This document shows positions 40,826 through 49,350 of a stretch of DNA of 64,000 bases, piece after piece. The number at the start of each line of letters is the position of its first letter. The first letter of the stretch is position 1. A program made the translations under genes and the position numbers. The DNA is from Streptomyces flavotricini (GTDB taxonomy: Bacteria > Actinomycetota > Actinomycetes > Streptomycetales > Streptomycetaceae): NCBI RefSeq assembly GCF_020639365.1, contig NZ_JAINUL010000001.1, positions 3,299,223 to 3,363,222 of the forward strand, in the 5' to 3' direction. The notes beneath the pieces were generated by a model that worked only from the letters and a program-made list of their open reading frames with translations, was not told the DNA's origin and searched no databases.

Positions 40826-40881
40826 ATGTCATAGAGTGCCGAGGAGTAGTCAGAATCGGTCACGAGTGGGAGCCGCGAGAC

Positions 40882-41271
40882 ATGGGACCAGTGGAATTCA
40901 TCGTCCTGGCCTTCCCGGAGGAGCAGCTGCGCGTGCCGGCGGTCGAGGCCGTGATGGGCCTGCGCAAGGCGGGGGTCGTACGGCTGATCGACGGTCTCGT
41001 GGTCACGAAGACGGCGGGGGGCGAGGTGCTGGCGGCGGAGTTCGACGAGTTCATGGAGCTGCAGGGGCTGCTGCGCCACCGGGAGGCCGCGCAGCTGATC
41101 GGGGCCGAGGACGTGCAGGAGTCGGCGGAGCTGCTGGAGCGGGGCAGCTGCGCGCTGCTGCTGCTGGTGGAGCACGTGTGGGCCGAGGACGCGGCGATCG
41201 CCGTACGGGCGGCGGGCGGGCGCATCGTGGGCTCGGTCCGGATCCCGCCGGAGCGGACGGAGGCGGCCTGA
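40882..41271 (+). CDS. DUF6325-family small protein
   Basis: A 129-residue protein of an actinobacterial family of unknown function. Typical features are MGPVEFIVLAFPEEQL at the N-terminus, the helical VEAVMGLRKAGVVRLIDGLVV, and GSCALLLLVEHVWAEDAAIA (about 94-113). It resembles DUF1269-type membrane-associated proteins but has no clear membrane span. ATG 40882 matches the family start. The next gene overlaps its stop by one base (TGATG), so the two are translationally coupled. Confidence 0.85.
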   Translation: MGPVEFIVLAFPEEQLRVPAVEAVMGLRKAGVVRLIDGLVVTKTAGGEVLAAEFDEFMELQGLLRHREAAQLIGAEDVQESAELLERGSCALLLLVEHVWAEDAAIAVRAAGGRIVGSVRIPPERTEAA

Positions 41272-41564
41272 TGTTCATCCGCCCGGTCGGCACGCGAGTG
41301 GACCCGGCCCGCCGCCCCTCGGGCCACCCCCTCCTCCAAGGCCTCCTGACCCGCGCGTCGGGCCGCCCGGAGCCGGCCGGCCCCGAGGCGGCCGAACGCC
41401 CGGCGCAATCGACCGCTCCGGAGGGCCGGACGACCACCGGTCACCCAGGCGGCCAGCCGACGGGCCTGGCGACGGAACTGGCCCAACTGGCGACTCTGGC
41501 CCGGGAAGGGCTCCTCACCCCCCAGGAGTTCAAGGAGGCCAAGACCCGCCTCCTCCGCTCCTGA
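41271..41564 (+). CDS. SHOCT-domain small protein
   Basis: A 97-residue protein with a disordered Pro/Arg/Gly-rich N-terminal part and a C-terminal SHOCT motif, ELAQLATLAREGLLTPQEFKE (about 69-89). SHOCT helices often mediate oligomer contacts in small stress-related actinobacterial proteins. It is coupled to the DUF6325 gene through TGATG; that DUF6325-SHOCT pairing is a recurring arrangement, and the two proteins probably work together. Confidence 0.85.
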   Translation: MFIRPVGTRVDPARRPSGHPLLQGLLTRASGRPEPAGPEAAERPAQSTAPEGRTTTGHPGGQPTGLATELAQLATLAREGLLTPQEFKEAKTRLLRS

Positions 41565-41730
41565 CACCCCGCCAGGACCGGCCGGCGCCGGCCCCACGAG
41601 CACGCCCCTGCCCGGCGGCTCATCCACGGGCCGTAACTGGGCCGGACGAGTGGGCGCGGGGAACTGGCCGTTCCGGGAGGGGGATTTGTCATACCGGGCG
41701 TGGCAGCATCGACCGCCTGGAGGTGACCAC

Positions 41731-43275
41731 ATGTCACGCCGCGTGCTCCGTGCCGCCTGCATCGCCGCCCTGTTCGTATCGGCCGGGCCGCTCCCCGTCA
41801 CCCACGCCGGGTCCGCGCTCCTGGCGGACCCGGCCGCCGCCACGATCCGGCAACCCCGCGCCACCGCGGGCGCCCCCACCCACCGGGCCCATGGCTCGGC
41901 GGACACCACCGCCCCGCATGCCGCCGCCCCGACGGACACCACCGCCCGACAGGGTGCCAGCACCTCCGCCCTTCGGGCACCGGGCGCCGGGGGCGCTGCC
42001 GCGGCACGAGAACCCGGCTCGGCAGGACGTGACGGGACGGGATCCGGCTCGACGGGACCCGGCTCGACAGGACGGGACTCGACGGGCGCCACCAGCCGGG
42101 GACTCGACTCGGCGGGCACTGCCGACCCGCAGGGCACCGCATCCCCTCAGACCACCGCCCCGCAGGGCACCGCGTTGCAGGGCCTCGGCGTCGGGGAGTT
42201 GCTGGGGGTGCTGCAGCGTCTCTACCGGGAGGCCGAGGCCGCCGCCGAGGGGTACAAGGCCACCGAGGTCGCCCTCAAGGCCGGGCAGGACGAGGAGCGG
42301 CGGCTCAGCGCCGAGCTCGCGAAGGCCCGTACCGCCCTCGGCGCCGAGAAGGCCGCCGCCGGGCGGGTGGCCAGGGAGCAGTACCAGGGGGCCGTCGGCA
42401 TCTCCCCGTACGCCCGGATGCTGCTCACCGGCGACCCCCAGGCAGCCCAGGACCAGCGGCGGCTCGCCGCTCGCGAGGGCGCCCGCCGGGCCGCGGTGCT
42501 GGCCCGCCTCACCCGCGGCGAGCACCGGGCCGACCTCCTCGCCACCGCCGCCCGCAAGTCCCTCGACGCGCAGCAGACCCTCGCCGCGCAGCGCAGGCGG
42601 AACAAGCTGCAGGTCGACCTCAAGCTCAAGCAGGTCGAGCGGATCCTCGCCTCGCTCACCCCCGAGCAGCTCGCCCGGCTCGGTTCCCGCGAGGCCGCGG
42701 ACACCGCCACCGCGCAGCGGGAGCTGCTGGACTCCGGCCGGCTCGCCGCCACCCCCCGTACGCCCACGGCCGCCGGCGGCGCCGCCCTGACCTACGCCAC
42801 CGAGCAGATCGGCAAACCGTACGTCTGGGGCGCCGAGGGGCCGGGGTCCTTCGACTGCTCCGGGCTCACCTCGCAGGCCTGGGCGCACGCCGGCCGCTCC
42901 ATCCCCCGCACCAGCCAGGAGCAGTGGGCGCGGCTCCCCAAGGTGCCGCTGGACGAGCTGCGGCCCGGCGATCTGGTGGTGTACTTTCCCACCGCCACCC
43001 ACGTGGCCCTCTACGTCGGCGACGGGAAGGTGATCCAGGCGCCGCGGCCCGGGGCGAAGGTCAAGGTGTCCCCGATCGCCGCCAATCCGCTGCTCGGTGC
43101 CGTGCGGCCCGACTCCGACGCGACCCCGCTGACCGCGTTCACCCCGCCGCCCCTGCCGAAGGGCCCGGAGGGCGGCGACGCCGGCTACTCCGCCGCGCGG
43201 GCTCCGGACCCGGCCGAGGACCCGGTTGCGGAAGCGGCCGAGGAGGCGGCCGAGGAAGCGACCTCGTCCAAGTAG
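41731..43275 (+). CDS. Secreted NlpC/P60 peptidoglycan endopeptidase
   Basis: A 514-residue exported cell-wall hydrolase. It has a signal peptide (RRVLRAACIAALFVSAGPLPVTHAGS), a long low-complexity Ala/Thr/Ser/Gly region (about 30-150), a coiled-coil (about 165-335: LYREAEAAAEGYKATEVALK through KLQVDLKLKQVERILASL), and a C-terminal NlpC/P60 domain (about 345-450) with catalytic Cys in SFDCSGLTSQAWAHAG and His in ATHVALYVGDG. It cleaves D-Glu-mDAP or LL-DAP stem peptides. Its acidic C-terminal tail overlaps, antisense, the last 91 bp of the flavoprotein gene on the other strand. Confidence 0.92.
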   Translation: MSRRVLRAACIAALFVSAGPLPVTHAGSALLADPAAATIRQPRATAGAPTHRAHGSADTTAPHAAAPTDTTARQGASTSALRAPGAGGAAAAREPGSAGRDGTGSGSTGPGSTGRDSTGATSRGLDSAGTADPQGTASPQTTAPQGTALQGLGVGELLGVLQRLYREAEAAAEGYKATEVALKAGQDEERRLSAELAKARTALGAEKAAAGRVAREQYQGAVGISPYARMLLTGDPQAAQDQRRLAAREGARRAAVLARLTRGEHRADLLATAARKSLDAQQTLAAQRRRNKLQVDLKLKQVERILASLTPEQLARLGSREAADTATAQRELLDSGRLAATPRTPTAAGGAALTYATEQIGKPYVWGAEGPGSFDCSGLTSQAWAHAGRSIPRTSQEQWARLPKVPLDELRPGDLVVYFPTATHVALYVGDGKVIQAPRPGAKVKVSPIAANPLLGAVRPDSDATPLTAFTPPPLPKGPEGGDAGYSAARAPDPAEDPVAEAAEEAAEEATSSK

Positions 43276-44486
43276 TCCTGCGCGTCCTCGGGGTCGTAGA
43301 AGTACGCGTCGAAGTCGGCCGGGTTGTCGAAACCGTTGGCGAAACGATCCGCCACCGGCTGGAGCTGCCCGGCCGCCCCGATCAGGTTCAGTACGTGCTC
43401 CGGCGGGACGCCGAGCATCGCGTTCGTCCACTGGGTCACCGGCTTGCCCGTCGTGAACCAGAACTTGTCGAAGGTGGCCTTCATCCACGCCTCGTCGAAC
43501 GGCTTGTCCCCGTGCATCAGGATCGACGACAGGTAGGAGGCCGCGCACTTCGACGCCGAGTTCGAGCCCTGTCCGGTGATCGGGTCGTTCGCGACGACCA
43601 CGTCGGCGACGCCCAGCACCAGCCCGCCGCCCGGCAGCCGCCCGATCGGGTTGCGGACGACCGGCGCGTACCGGCCGGCCAGCGTGCCTCCTGCGTCCGT
43701 CAGTTCCACCTCCGTCGCCCGCGCGTACTCCCAGGGCGTGTACTTCTCCATCAGTTCCAGCGTGAGCGCGAGGTGTTCGGCCGGGCCGTCGACCCCGCGG
43801 AACACGTCGAGCGGACCGCCCGGGAGCCCCTCCCAGAACAGGATGTCCGCGCGCCCCGACGTCGTCAGCGTCGGCATCACGAAGAGTTCGCCCACGCCGG
43901 GGACGAGGCTGCAGCGCACCGCTTCCGTCCCGGGGTGCTCGGGGCGCGGTGCGAGCCCGTGCACGTACGAGACGGCCAGCGCGCGCTGCGGCGCGTCGTA
44001 CGGGGAGCGCGCCGCGTCCCGGCCGAACATCGACACCAGCTCGCCCTTGCCGGCGGCGACGAGCACCAGGTCGTACGTGCGGGAGAAGTAGTCCAGGTCG
44101 GCGACGGACGCGCCGTGGATGACCAGCTGTCCGCCGCGCTGCACGAAGACGTCGAGCCAGCCGGCCATCTTCACGCGCTGGTCGACGGACTGGGCGTACC
44201 CCTTGAGACGGCCGAGCCAGTCGACCGGGCGCGAACCGTCCGGGGCGGCGACCGAGACGCCGACGCCCTCGATCCGCGGGGCCTGCCGCTCCCAGAAGTT
44301 GAGCGCGAGGTCGCGCTCGTGCCGCAGCGCCGTGTCGAACATGACCTGCGTGGACATGATCCGCCCGGTGCGGATCTCGTCCGCCGTCCGGTTGGACATG
44401 AGGGTGATCTCGAACCCCTTCGCCTGGAGGCCGAGGGCGAGCTGGAGACCGGACTGGCCGGCCCCCACGACGAGTATCTTGCGCAT
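43185..44486 (-). CDS. Styrene/indole monooxygenase-like FAD protein
   Basis: A 433-residue flavoprotein resembling StyA, the FADH2-dependent epoxidase of two-component styrene/indole monooxygenases. It has a Rossmann site KILVVGAGQSGLQLALGL (3-20), SNRTADEIRTGRIMSTQVMFD (about 31-51) typical of this subfamily, and a late FAD motif ADVVVANDPITGQGSNSASK (about 296-315). No reductase gene adjoins. It lies 62 bp behind the conservon GTPase on the same strand, in the place where other conservons carry a cytochrome P450. The C-terminus is a Ser/Ala tail encoded opposite the NlpC gene end. Confidence 0.9.
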   Translation of the reverse strand: MRKILVVGAGQSGLQLALGLQAKGFEITLMSNRTADEIRTGRIMSTQVMFDTALRHERDLALNFWERQAPRIEGVGVSVAAPDGSRPVDWLGRLKGYAQSVDQRVKMAGWLDVFVQRGGQLVIHGASVADLDYFSRTYDLVLVAAGKGELVSMFGRDAARSPYDAPQRALAVSYVHGLAPRPEHPGTEAVRCSLVPGVGELFVMPTLTTSGRADILFWEGLPGGPLDVFRGVDGPAEHLALTLELMEKYTPWEYARATEVELTDAGGTLAGRYAPVVRNPIGRLPGGGLVLGVADVVVANDPITGQGSNSASKCAASYLSSILMHGDKPFDEAWMKATFDKFWFTTGKPVTQWTNAMLGVPPEHVLNLIGAAGQLQPVADRFANGFDNPADFDAYFYDPEDAQDYLDEVASSAASSAASATGSSAGSGARAAE

Positions 44487-44548
44487 GTCACGTTCTCGAT
44501 TCGAAGGTGGGGTTCGGCGTTCGGCTGTTCACGGTTCCGGTGGCTGTC

Positions 44549-45199
44549 CTACGGTTCCGGCGTCGCGTCCAGCGCGTGGCCCACCAGCGTCACCAGGGAT
44601 TCGACGACCGTGTCCCGGCGCCGCGCGTCCATGATCAGCACCGGCACGTGCGGCGGGACGGTCAGCGCCTCCCGCACGTCATCGGGCTCGTACGCGTCCG
44701 AGCCCTCGAAGTGGTTCACGGCGACCGCGTACGGGAGCCCGCAGCTCTCGAAGTAGTCGAGCGCCGGGAAGCAGTCGCGCAGCCGGCGGGTGTCGGCCAG
44801 CACGATGCCGCCGATGGCGCCGCGCACCAGGTCGTCCCACATGAACCAGAACCGCTTCTGGCCCGGTGTCCCGTACACGTACAGCACGAGGTCGTCGGCG
44901 AGGGTGATGCGGCCGAAGTCCATCGCGACGGTGGTGGTGCTCTTGTCCGGGGTGCCGGACAGGTCGTCCGTCGGGATGCTGGCCTGGGTCATCACCGCCT
45001 CGGTGCGCAGCGGTGTGATCTCGGAGACGGAGGACACGAAGGTGGTCTTGCCGACGCCGAAGCCGCCCGCGACCAGCACCTTGACGGCGACGGGGGCGCG
45101 GGAGCGGTCGTACTGCCAGGGCTGGACGGACTCTTCGTCCAGCGCGGCCCGGGCGTGGACGGGGATGCCGACGGGCGGGTCAGAGACTGCGAAGACCAC
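44549..45199 (-). CDS. cvnD: Conservon GTP-binding protein CvnD
   Basis: A 216-residue small GTPase-like protein of the conservon family. Walker A is VLVAGGFGVGKTTFVSSV (about 41-58), FGRITLADDLVLYVYGTPGQ carries the DxxG-like switch (YGTPGQ), and VNHFEGSD stands in for NKxD. Conservons are proposed to form membrane-associated heterocomplexes linking a sensor kinase to a GTPase, loosely like eukaryotic G-protein modules. The start GTG 45199 overlaps CvnC by 20 bp, as is usual in these loci. Confidence 0.93.
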   Translation of the reverse strand: MVFAVSDPPVGIPVHARAALDEESVQPWQYDRSRAPVAVKVLVAGGFGVGKTTFVSSVSEITPLRTEAVMTQASIPTDDLSGTPDKSTTTVAMDFGRITLADDLVLYVYGTPGQKRFWFMWDDLVRGAIGGIVLADTRRLRDCFPALDYFESCGLPYAVAVNHFEGSDAYEPDDVREALTVPPHVPVLIMDARRRDTVVESLVTLVGHALDATPEP

Positions 45200-45584
45200 T
45201 GAGCACCCTTTCCAGCAGCGCGCGTTCGGGTCGCCCGGGGCCGTGCCCCGTCCCGTAGACGCGTATCCGCCCCTGGTCGGCGAGGTCGCTGACCAGGACG
45301 CGGACCACCCCGAGCGGCAGCTTCAGCAGCGCGGATATCTCCGCGATGGTGCGCATGCGGCGGCAGACCTCGACGATCGCCGGCATCTCGGGCATGCGGT
45401 CGTCGGGCTCGGGCCGCTGCGGCTCCGAGGCCCGGGTGTCGCAGGCGGCGACGAACGTCTCCACGTGCAGGACCTGCGTGAAGCGGGTGCGGCCGCCCGT
45501 GAGGGAGTACGGGCGGACGCGTGCGGGCCGGCGGTCGGCTCCGCGTATCGGCAACCGGTCGGTCGCCGGGGCCGTGCTCCTCAC
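45180..45584 (-). CDS. cvnC: Conservon DUF742 protein CvnC
   Basis: A 134-residue DUF742 protein. The family core is VRPYSLTGGRTRF (about 18-30), VEVCRRMRTIAEISALLKLPLGVVRVLVSDLADQGRIRVY (about 66-105), which has winged-helix character, and ERVLSGLRSL at the end. It acts inside the conservon complex, perhaps as an adaptor between the roadblock protein and the GTPase. GTG start inside the CvnB stop. Confidence 0.93.
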   Translation of the reverse strand: MRSTAPATDRLPIRGADRRPARVRPYSLTGGRTRFTQVLHVETFVAACDTRASEPQRPEPDDRMPEMPAIVEVCRRMRTIAEISALLKLPLGVVRVLVSDLADQGRIRVYGTGHGPGRPERALLERVLSGLRSL

Positions 45585-46081
45585 GGGGTCTTCTCCATCG
45601 ACTGGCGCAGCTCGCTGCGGACTTCCGGGGTCAGGACGTGGCCGGCCCGGCCGACGAACAGCGCCATGTGGTAGGCGACGACGCTCATGTCGCAGTCGGG
45701 GGTGGCGTGCACGCCGAGGAGCGAACCGTCGCTGATGGCCATGACGAAGACGGAGCCGTACTCCATCGCCACCATCGTCTGCTTGACCGCCCCGCCTTCC
45801 ATGAGCTCGGCGGCGCCCGTGGTGAGGCTGCCGAGACCGGAGACGATGGTGGCCAGGTCGGCGGAGGCGCCGCGCGGGCCCTTGGTGCGCGCGGGGCCCT
45901 CGCCGGGGGCGGCGGCCGCGCCGGCGGCCGCTCCCCCGGGGTCGGAGGACAGCAGCAGGAGCCCGTCCGAGGACACGACGGCGACGGAGTTGACGCCGGG
46001 CACCTCCTCGACCAGGTCGGTCAGCAGCCACTGCAGGTTGCGGGCCTGGGTGCTCAGTCCGTACGTACTGGGCGCGGTCAT
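45581..46081 (-). CDS. cvnB: Conservon roadblock/LC7 protein CvnB
   Basis: A 166-residue roadblock/LC7-domain protein, the family of GTPase activators and dimer platforms. It has NLQWLLTDLVEEVPGVNSVAVVSSDGLLLL (about 14-43, in the usual alpha-beta order), TIVSGLGSLTTGAAELM and YGSVFVMAISDGSLLGVHA. A Gly/Ala insertion (about 47-68) lengthens the loop after strand 2. It starts with ATG 46081 inside the CvnA stop. Confidence 0.93.
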   Translation of the reverse strand: MTAPSTYGLSTQARNLQWLLTDLVEEVPGVNSVAVVSSDGLLLLSSDPGGAAAGAAAAPGEGPARTKGPRGASADLATIVSGLGSLTTGAAELMEGGAVKQTMVAMEYGSVFVMAISDGSLLGVHATPDCDMSVVAYHMALFVGRAGHVLTPEVRSELRQSMEKTP

Positions 46082-49000
46082 GTGCGTGCCTCCTGTGCGG
46101 TGTCCCCCTGGTCGGTGTCCTGTGCGAGCTCGGCGGCCACGACGCGCCGTCCGTCCCGCGTCCCCTGGTAGAAGCCGCCGAGCCGGCGGCGCAGTTCGTC
46201 GGCGTCGACGCGGCGCGGCGGCTCGGGCGCCCGTGCGGTCTCGGGGCGGGGCGGGGTCACCGTGCGCGGGGTGCGCTTGGGCAGCCCCTTGTCGGTGACG
46301 GCCGCCTCCGGCCCTGAGTCGGGGTGGCTCCCCTGGCGGGGGACCCAGTCGGCCTCGTCGGGCGCGTGCCGGTGGGGCTCCGCCGGGCCGTCGGGGGCGA
46401 CGGCGGTGGCGGACTCCCCGGGCTCCCCGGGCTCCCCGGGCTCCCCGGGCTCCCCGGGAAGCGTCGGTCCTGCTTCCGGTACGTCGGCCCGCGGGCCGGC
46501 ATCGGGCAGCCGGTCGGGGGGCGACGGGTCGGGATCGGGCCCCGCGAAGCCCTCCGGTGCCGTGTCGGGGACGACGCGCGCGAGGAGTTCTTCGCCGGGA
46601 TCGGGCTCGGCCGGGGCCTGTTCGGGGCTGCCGGCCGCGGTGAACACCCGGTCGGCGCCGGGCAGCTCGTGCTCCGTCGGCACCACGCGGGCCAGCAGCT
46701 CCTCGCCCGGGGCCGGTCCGCCGGCCGGGGGCAGTGCGTCCGCGGCGTCCCCGAAGCCGTGTCCGGCGGTGAACACCTGGTCGGCGGGGGGCAGCTGGCC
46801 GTCCGCGGCCGGGGCGTGCGCAGCCGCGTCGGGTTCCAGCCCCCCGGCCAGGTCCGGTCCGAAGTCCGGGGCCAGGTCGGGGATGGCGTCGGCGGTCGCG
46901 TCGGGGCCGGAGGCCGGGTCGGCGCCCGGGGCCACAGCCGCACCAGCGTCCGCACCAGCACCAGCGTCCGCATGCGCGGCGAAGTCCGCGTCCTGGCCGG
47001 GCGTCGGCTCCCCGGTCAGGTGCTCGTCCGGGGCGTCCGGCGTGGCCGGGTCCCACTCCATGCCCCGCAGGAGCTCGGCGTCCGCCTCCGGGCCCGGGTC
47101 CTGGAAGGGCTCGTGAGCCGGGGTCGCGGCCGGGGTCGCGGCCGCGTCGGTCGACGCCTCCGCCTCCCGCTCCACGACCGGAGGCTCCGGCATGCGGCGC
47201 CCCGGGATCGTGTTCTCGTTGGCCTCCGCGATCACACCCGGCAGCCGCAGCTCCGGCACGCCCGGTGCCGACGTGGCGAAGGTGTGGACCGGCGAGTTCG
47301 GCGGCGTGGTCGGCAGCAGCGAGGCGGGGACGACCACGAGGGCCTCCGTACCCGCGTGCCGTCCGGGGCGCAGCTCGGCGGTGACCCCGTGCCGTGCCGC
47401 CAGGCGGCCGGCCACGTACAGGCCGAGCCCCAGGCCGTGTTCGGCTTCGGGCTCCTCGTCGTACGCCTCCGGCGTGGCCAGGCGGGCGTTCAGGGCCTCC
47501 AGCCGGTCGCCGGTGACCCCGATGCCCTCGTCCACGACGGAGAGCACCGCGTCACCCGAGTCCAGCAGCCACCCGGAGACCCGTACCTTCGCCTCCGGCG
47601 GCGAGAACGTCGTCGCGTTCTCCAGCAGTTCGGCGAGCACGTGCGAGATGTCGTCGGCCGCGTGCCCCGCGACCTGGGTGAAGGGCGGGAGCGCCGCCAG
47701 GTCGACGCGCTCGTAGCGCTCGATCTCGCTGACCGCGGCCCGCATGACGTCGACCAGCGGGACCGGTACGGCCCCGGCGCCGTGGCCGTGCTCCTGACCT
47801 GCCAGGACCAGCAGGTTCTCGTTGTGGCGGCGCATGACCGTCGCCAGGTGGTCCAGCTTGAACAGGGTCGCCAGCCGGTCCGGGTCCTGTTCCCTGGACT
47901 CCAGCTCCTCGATGACCGCGAGCTGGCGCTCCACCAGCCCCAGCGTGCGCAGCGAGAGCGAGACCGACGTCGTCGACATGATGCGGCGGTGCTCTTCGAG
48001 GCCGGCCCGCAGTTGCGTCAGCTCCTCCTCCAGCGCCTCGCGGCTCGCGGTCAGTTCCTGCTCCAGCGCGTCGCGGGCCGCGGAGAGCGCCTCGTTGCGG
48101 CCGATGAGCCGGCGTCCGTCGGCGTCCAGGCCCGCGATCCGGGTGTGCAGGGAGACGGTCTGGTCGCGGACCGCGTTGAGGTGGCGCACGACTTCTGCGA
48201 ACTCGTCGTTGCGGCCGGTGAAGCGGACCGGCTCCACCGAGCCCTCCGGGGTCGCCAGCCGGGCCGCGCCGCGGCGCAGTACGGACAGCGGCCGGGTCAG
48301 CGAGCGCGCGACGGCCGTCGCGAAGCCGACGGCGACCAGGAACAGCAGGCCGAGGAGGGCGACCAGCATCTCCAGCCGGGTCACGTCGTCGTCGCGCAGG
48401 GTGGCGAGCGCGGTGGCCCGCTGCCCGGCGAGGGTGGCCTCGACGGAGCGCATCCGGTCGATGCGGGCGGTGAGGGAGGGGGCCACGGAGGCCCCGTCGA
48501 GCCGGCGGTCGGCCGCGGAGAGCGTGGGTCGTTCGGTGAGCCGCTTGAGGTGGTCGTCGGCCGTCTTGACGTCGGGGCCGGTGACGGTGGCGGTGAGGGT
48601 CTGGCGTACGTCGGGCCGCGCGACCCGGTTGAAGTCGTCGAGCGCCGCCTGCTCCCGTACGCGGGCCCGCTGGGCGGCGGTGCTGAGTTCGTCCGCGGCG
48701 GCCGTGTTGGAGGGCTGCTCGCCGCGGGGGACGGCCAGTGCGGCGAGCAGCAGTCCGCGGGTGGCAGAGGCCTGTTCGACGGCCTGGCCGAGCGGGGCCA
48801 GCGGGCGGGTGGTGGCGAGGGCGGCGACGGCGCGCGGCGGGGTCAGCTCGGCGAGCCGGTCGCCCGGCGCGAGCAGTTCCGCGATGACGCCCGTGTACGC
48901 CTGCTGGGCGGCGAGGGCGCTGCCCTTGCCGTCGACGGCTTCGGTGCGGACGGCCTGGACGCGGCCGAGGGCGCGGGCGAGCGCCTCGTCGGCCTCGTTC

Positions 49001-49350
49001 CGGACCTCGGCGAGCTGGCGGTCGGTGAGCGCGGTGCGCTCCTGGACGGGGCCCTTCGCCTGGGCGCCGGGGCGGCCCTTGGCCACGTACTCGACGACGG
49101 CGTCGCGCTCGTCGCCGAGGAGGTGCGCGAGGGTGAGGGTGTGCTGGCTCTGCTCGGCGAGCGTGACCAGCTGCTGGGAGTCGTTCAGCTCCCGCGTCGC
49201 GGAGACCACGGCTGGGGCGCCGGCCGCGAGGACGGTGAGGCCGGCGACGGCGACGCCGATGACGAGCCTGCTGCGCACGCGGACGGGGCGTCCTGCGGGG
49301 GCTGGTCCGTCGGTGGCGGTGCCGTTCTTCCGAGACCGCTTCTTCTGCAC
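46078..49350 (-). CDS. cvnA: Conservon sensor kinase CvnA with long acidic tail
   Basis: About 1090 residues. A cytoplasmic N-terminal basic tail, a membrane helix (LVIGVAVAGLTVLAAGAPAVV), an extracellular nitrate-sensor-like helical domain (about 55-300), a second membrane helix (MLVALLGLLFLVAVGFATAV), HAMP, a coiled-coil and a histidine-kinase-like ATPase (HVLAELLENATTFSPPEAKV; EHGLGLGLYVAGRLAARHG). From about residue 690 there is a 400-residue low-complexity Asp/Ala/Pro/Gly tail with two repeats of GEELLARVVP and a GEPGEPGEPGE run. A TTG four codons upstream (49362) is an alternative start. It heads the four-gene conservon. Confidence 0.92.
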   Translation of the reverse strand: MQKKRSRKNGTATDGPAPAGRPVRVRSRLVIGVAVAGLTVLAAGAPAVVSATRELNDSQQLVTLAEQSQHTLTLAHLLGDERDAVVEYVAKGRPGAQAKGPVQERTALTDRQLAEVRNEADEALARALGRVQAVRTEAVDGKGSALAAQQAYTGVIAELLAPGDRLAELTPPRAVAALATTRPLAPLGQAVEQASATRGLLLAALAVPRGEQPSNTAAADELSTAAQRARVREQAALDDFNRVARPDVRQTLTATVTGPDVKTADDHLKRLTERPTLSAADRRLDGASVAPSLTARIDRMRSVEATLAGQRATALATLRDDDVTRLEMLVALLGLLFLVAVGFATAVARSLTRPLSVLRRGAARLATPEGSVEPVRFTGRNDEFAEVVRHLNAVRDQTVSLHTRIAGLDADGRRLIGRNEALSAARDALEQELTASREALEEELTQLRAGLEEHRRIMSTTSVSLSLRTLGLVERQLAVIEELESREQDPDRLATLFKLDHLATVMRRHNENLLVLAGQEHGHGAGAVPVPLVDVMRAAVSEIERYERVDLAALPPFTQVAGHAADDISHVLAELLENATTFSPPEAKVRVSGWLLDSGDAVLSVVDEGIGVTGDRLEALNARLATPEAYDEEPEAEHGLGLGLYVAGRLAARHGVTAELRPGRHAGTEALVVVPASLLPTTPPNSPVHTFATSAPGVPELRLPGVIAEANENTIPGRRMPEPPVVEREAEASTDAAATPAATPAHEPFQDPGPEADAELLRGMEWDPATPDAPDEHLTGEPTPGQDADFAAHADAGAGADAGAAVAPGADPASGPDATADAIPDLAPDFGPDLAGGLEPDAAAHAPAADGQLPPADQVFTAGHGFGDAADALPPAGGPAPGEELLARVVPTEHELPGADRVFTAAGSPEQAPAEPDPGEELLARVVPDTAPEGFAGPDPDPSPPDRLPDAGPRADVPEAGPTLPGEPGEPGEPGEPGESATAVAPDGPAEPHRHAPDEADWVPRQGSHPDSGPEAAVTDKGLPKRTPRTVTPPRPETARAPEPPRRVDADELRRRLGGFYQGTRDGRRVVAAELAQDTDQGDTAQEART

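Noticed and set aside
46420..46462. GEP-repeat in CvnA as a second collagen-like segment
   Set aside because: Only about five units within a long disordered acidic tail; no periodic Gly over a meaningful length.
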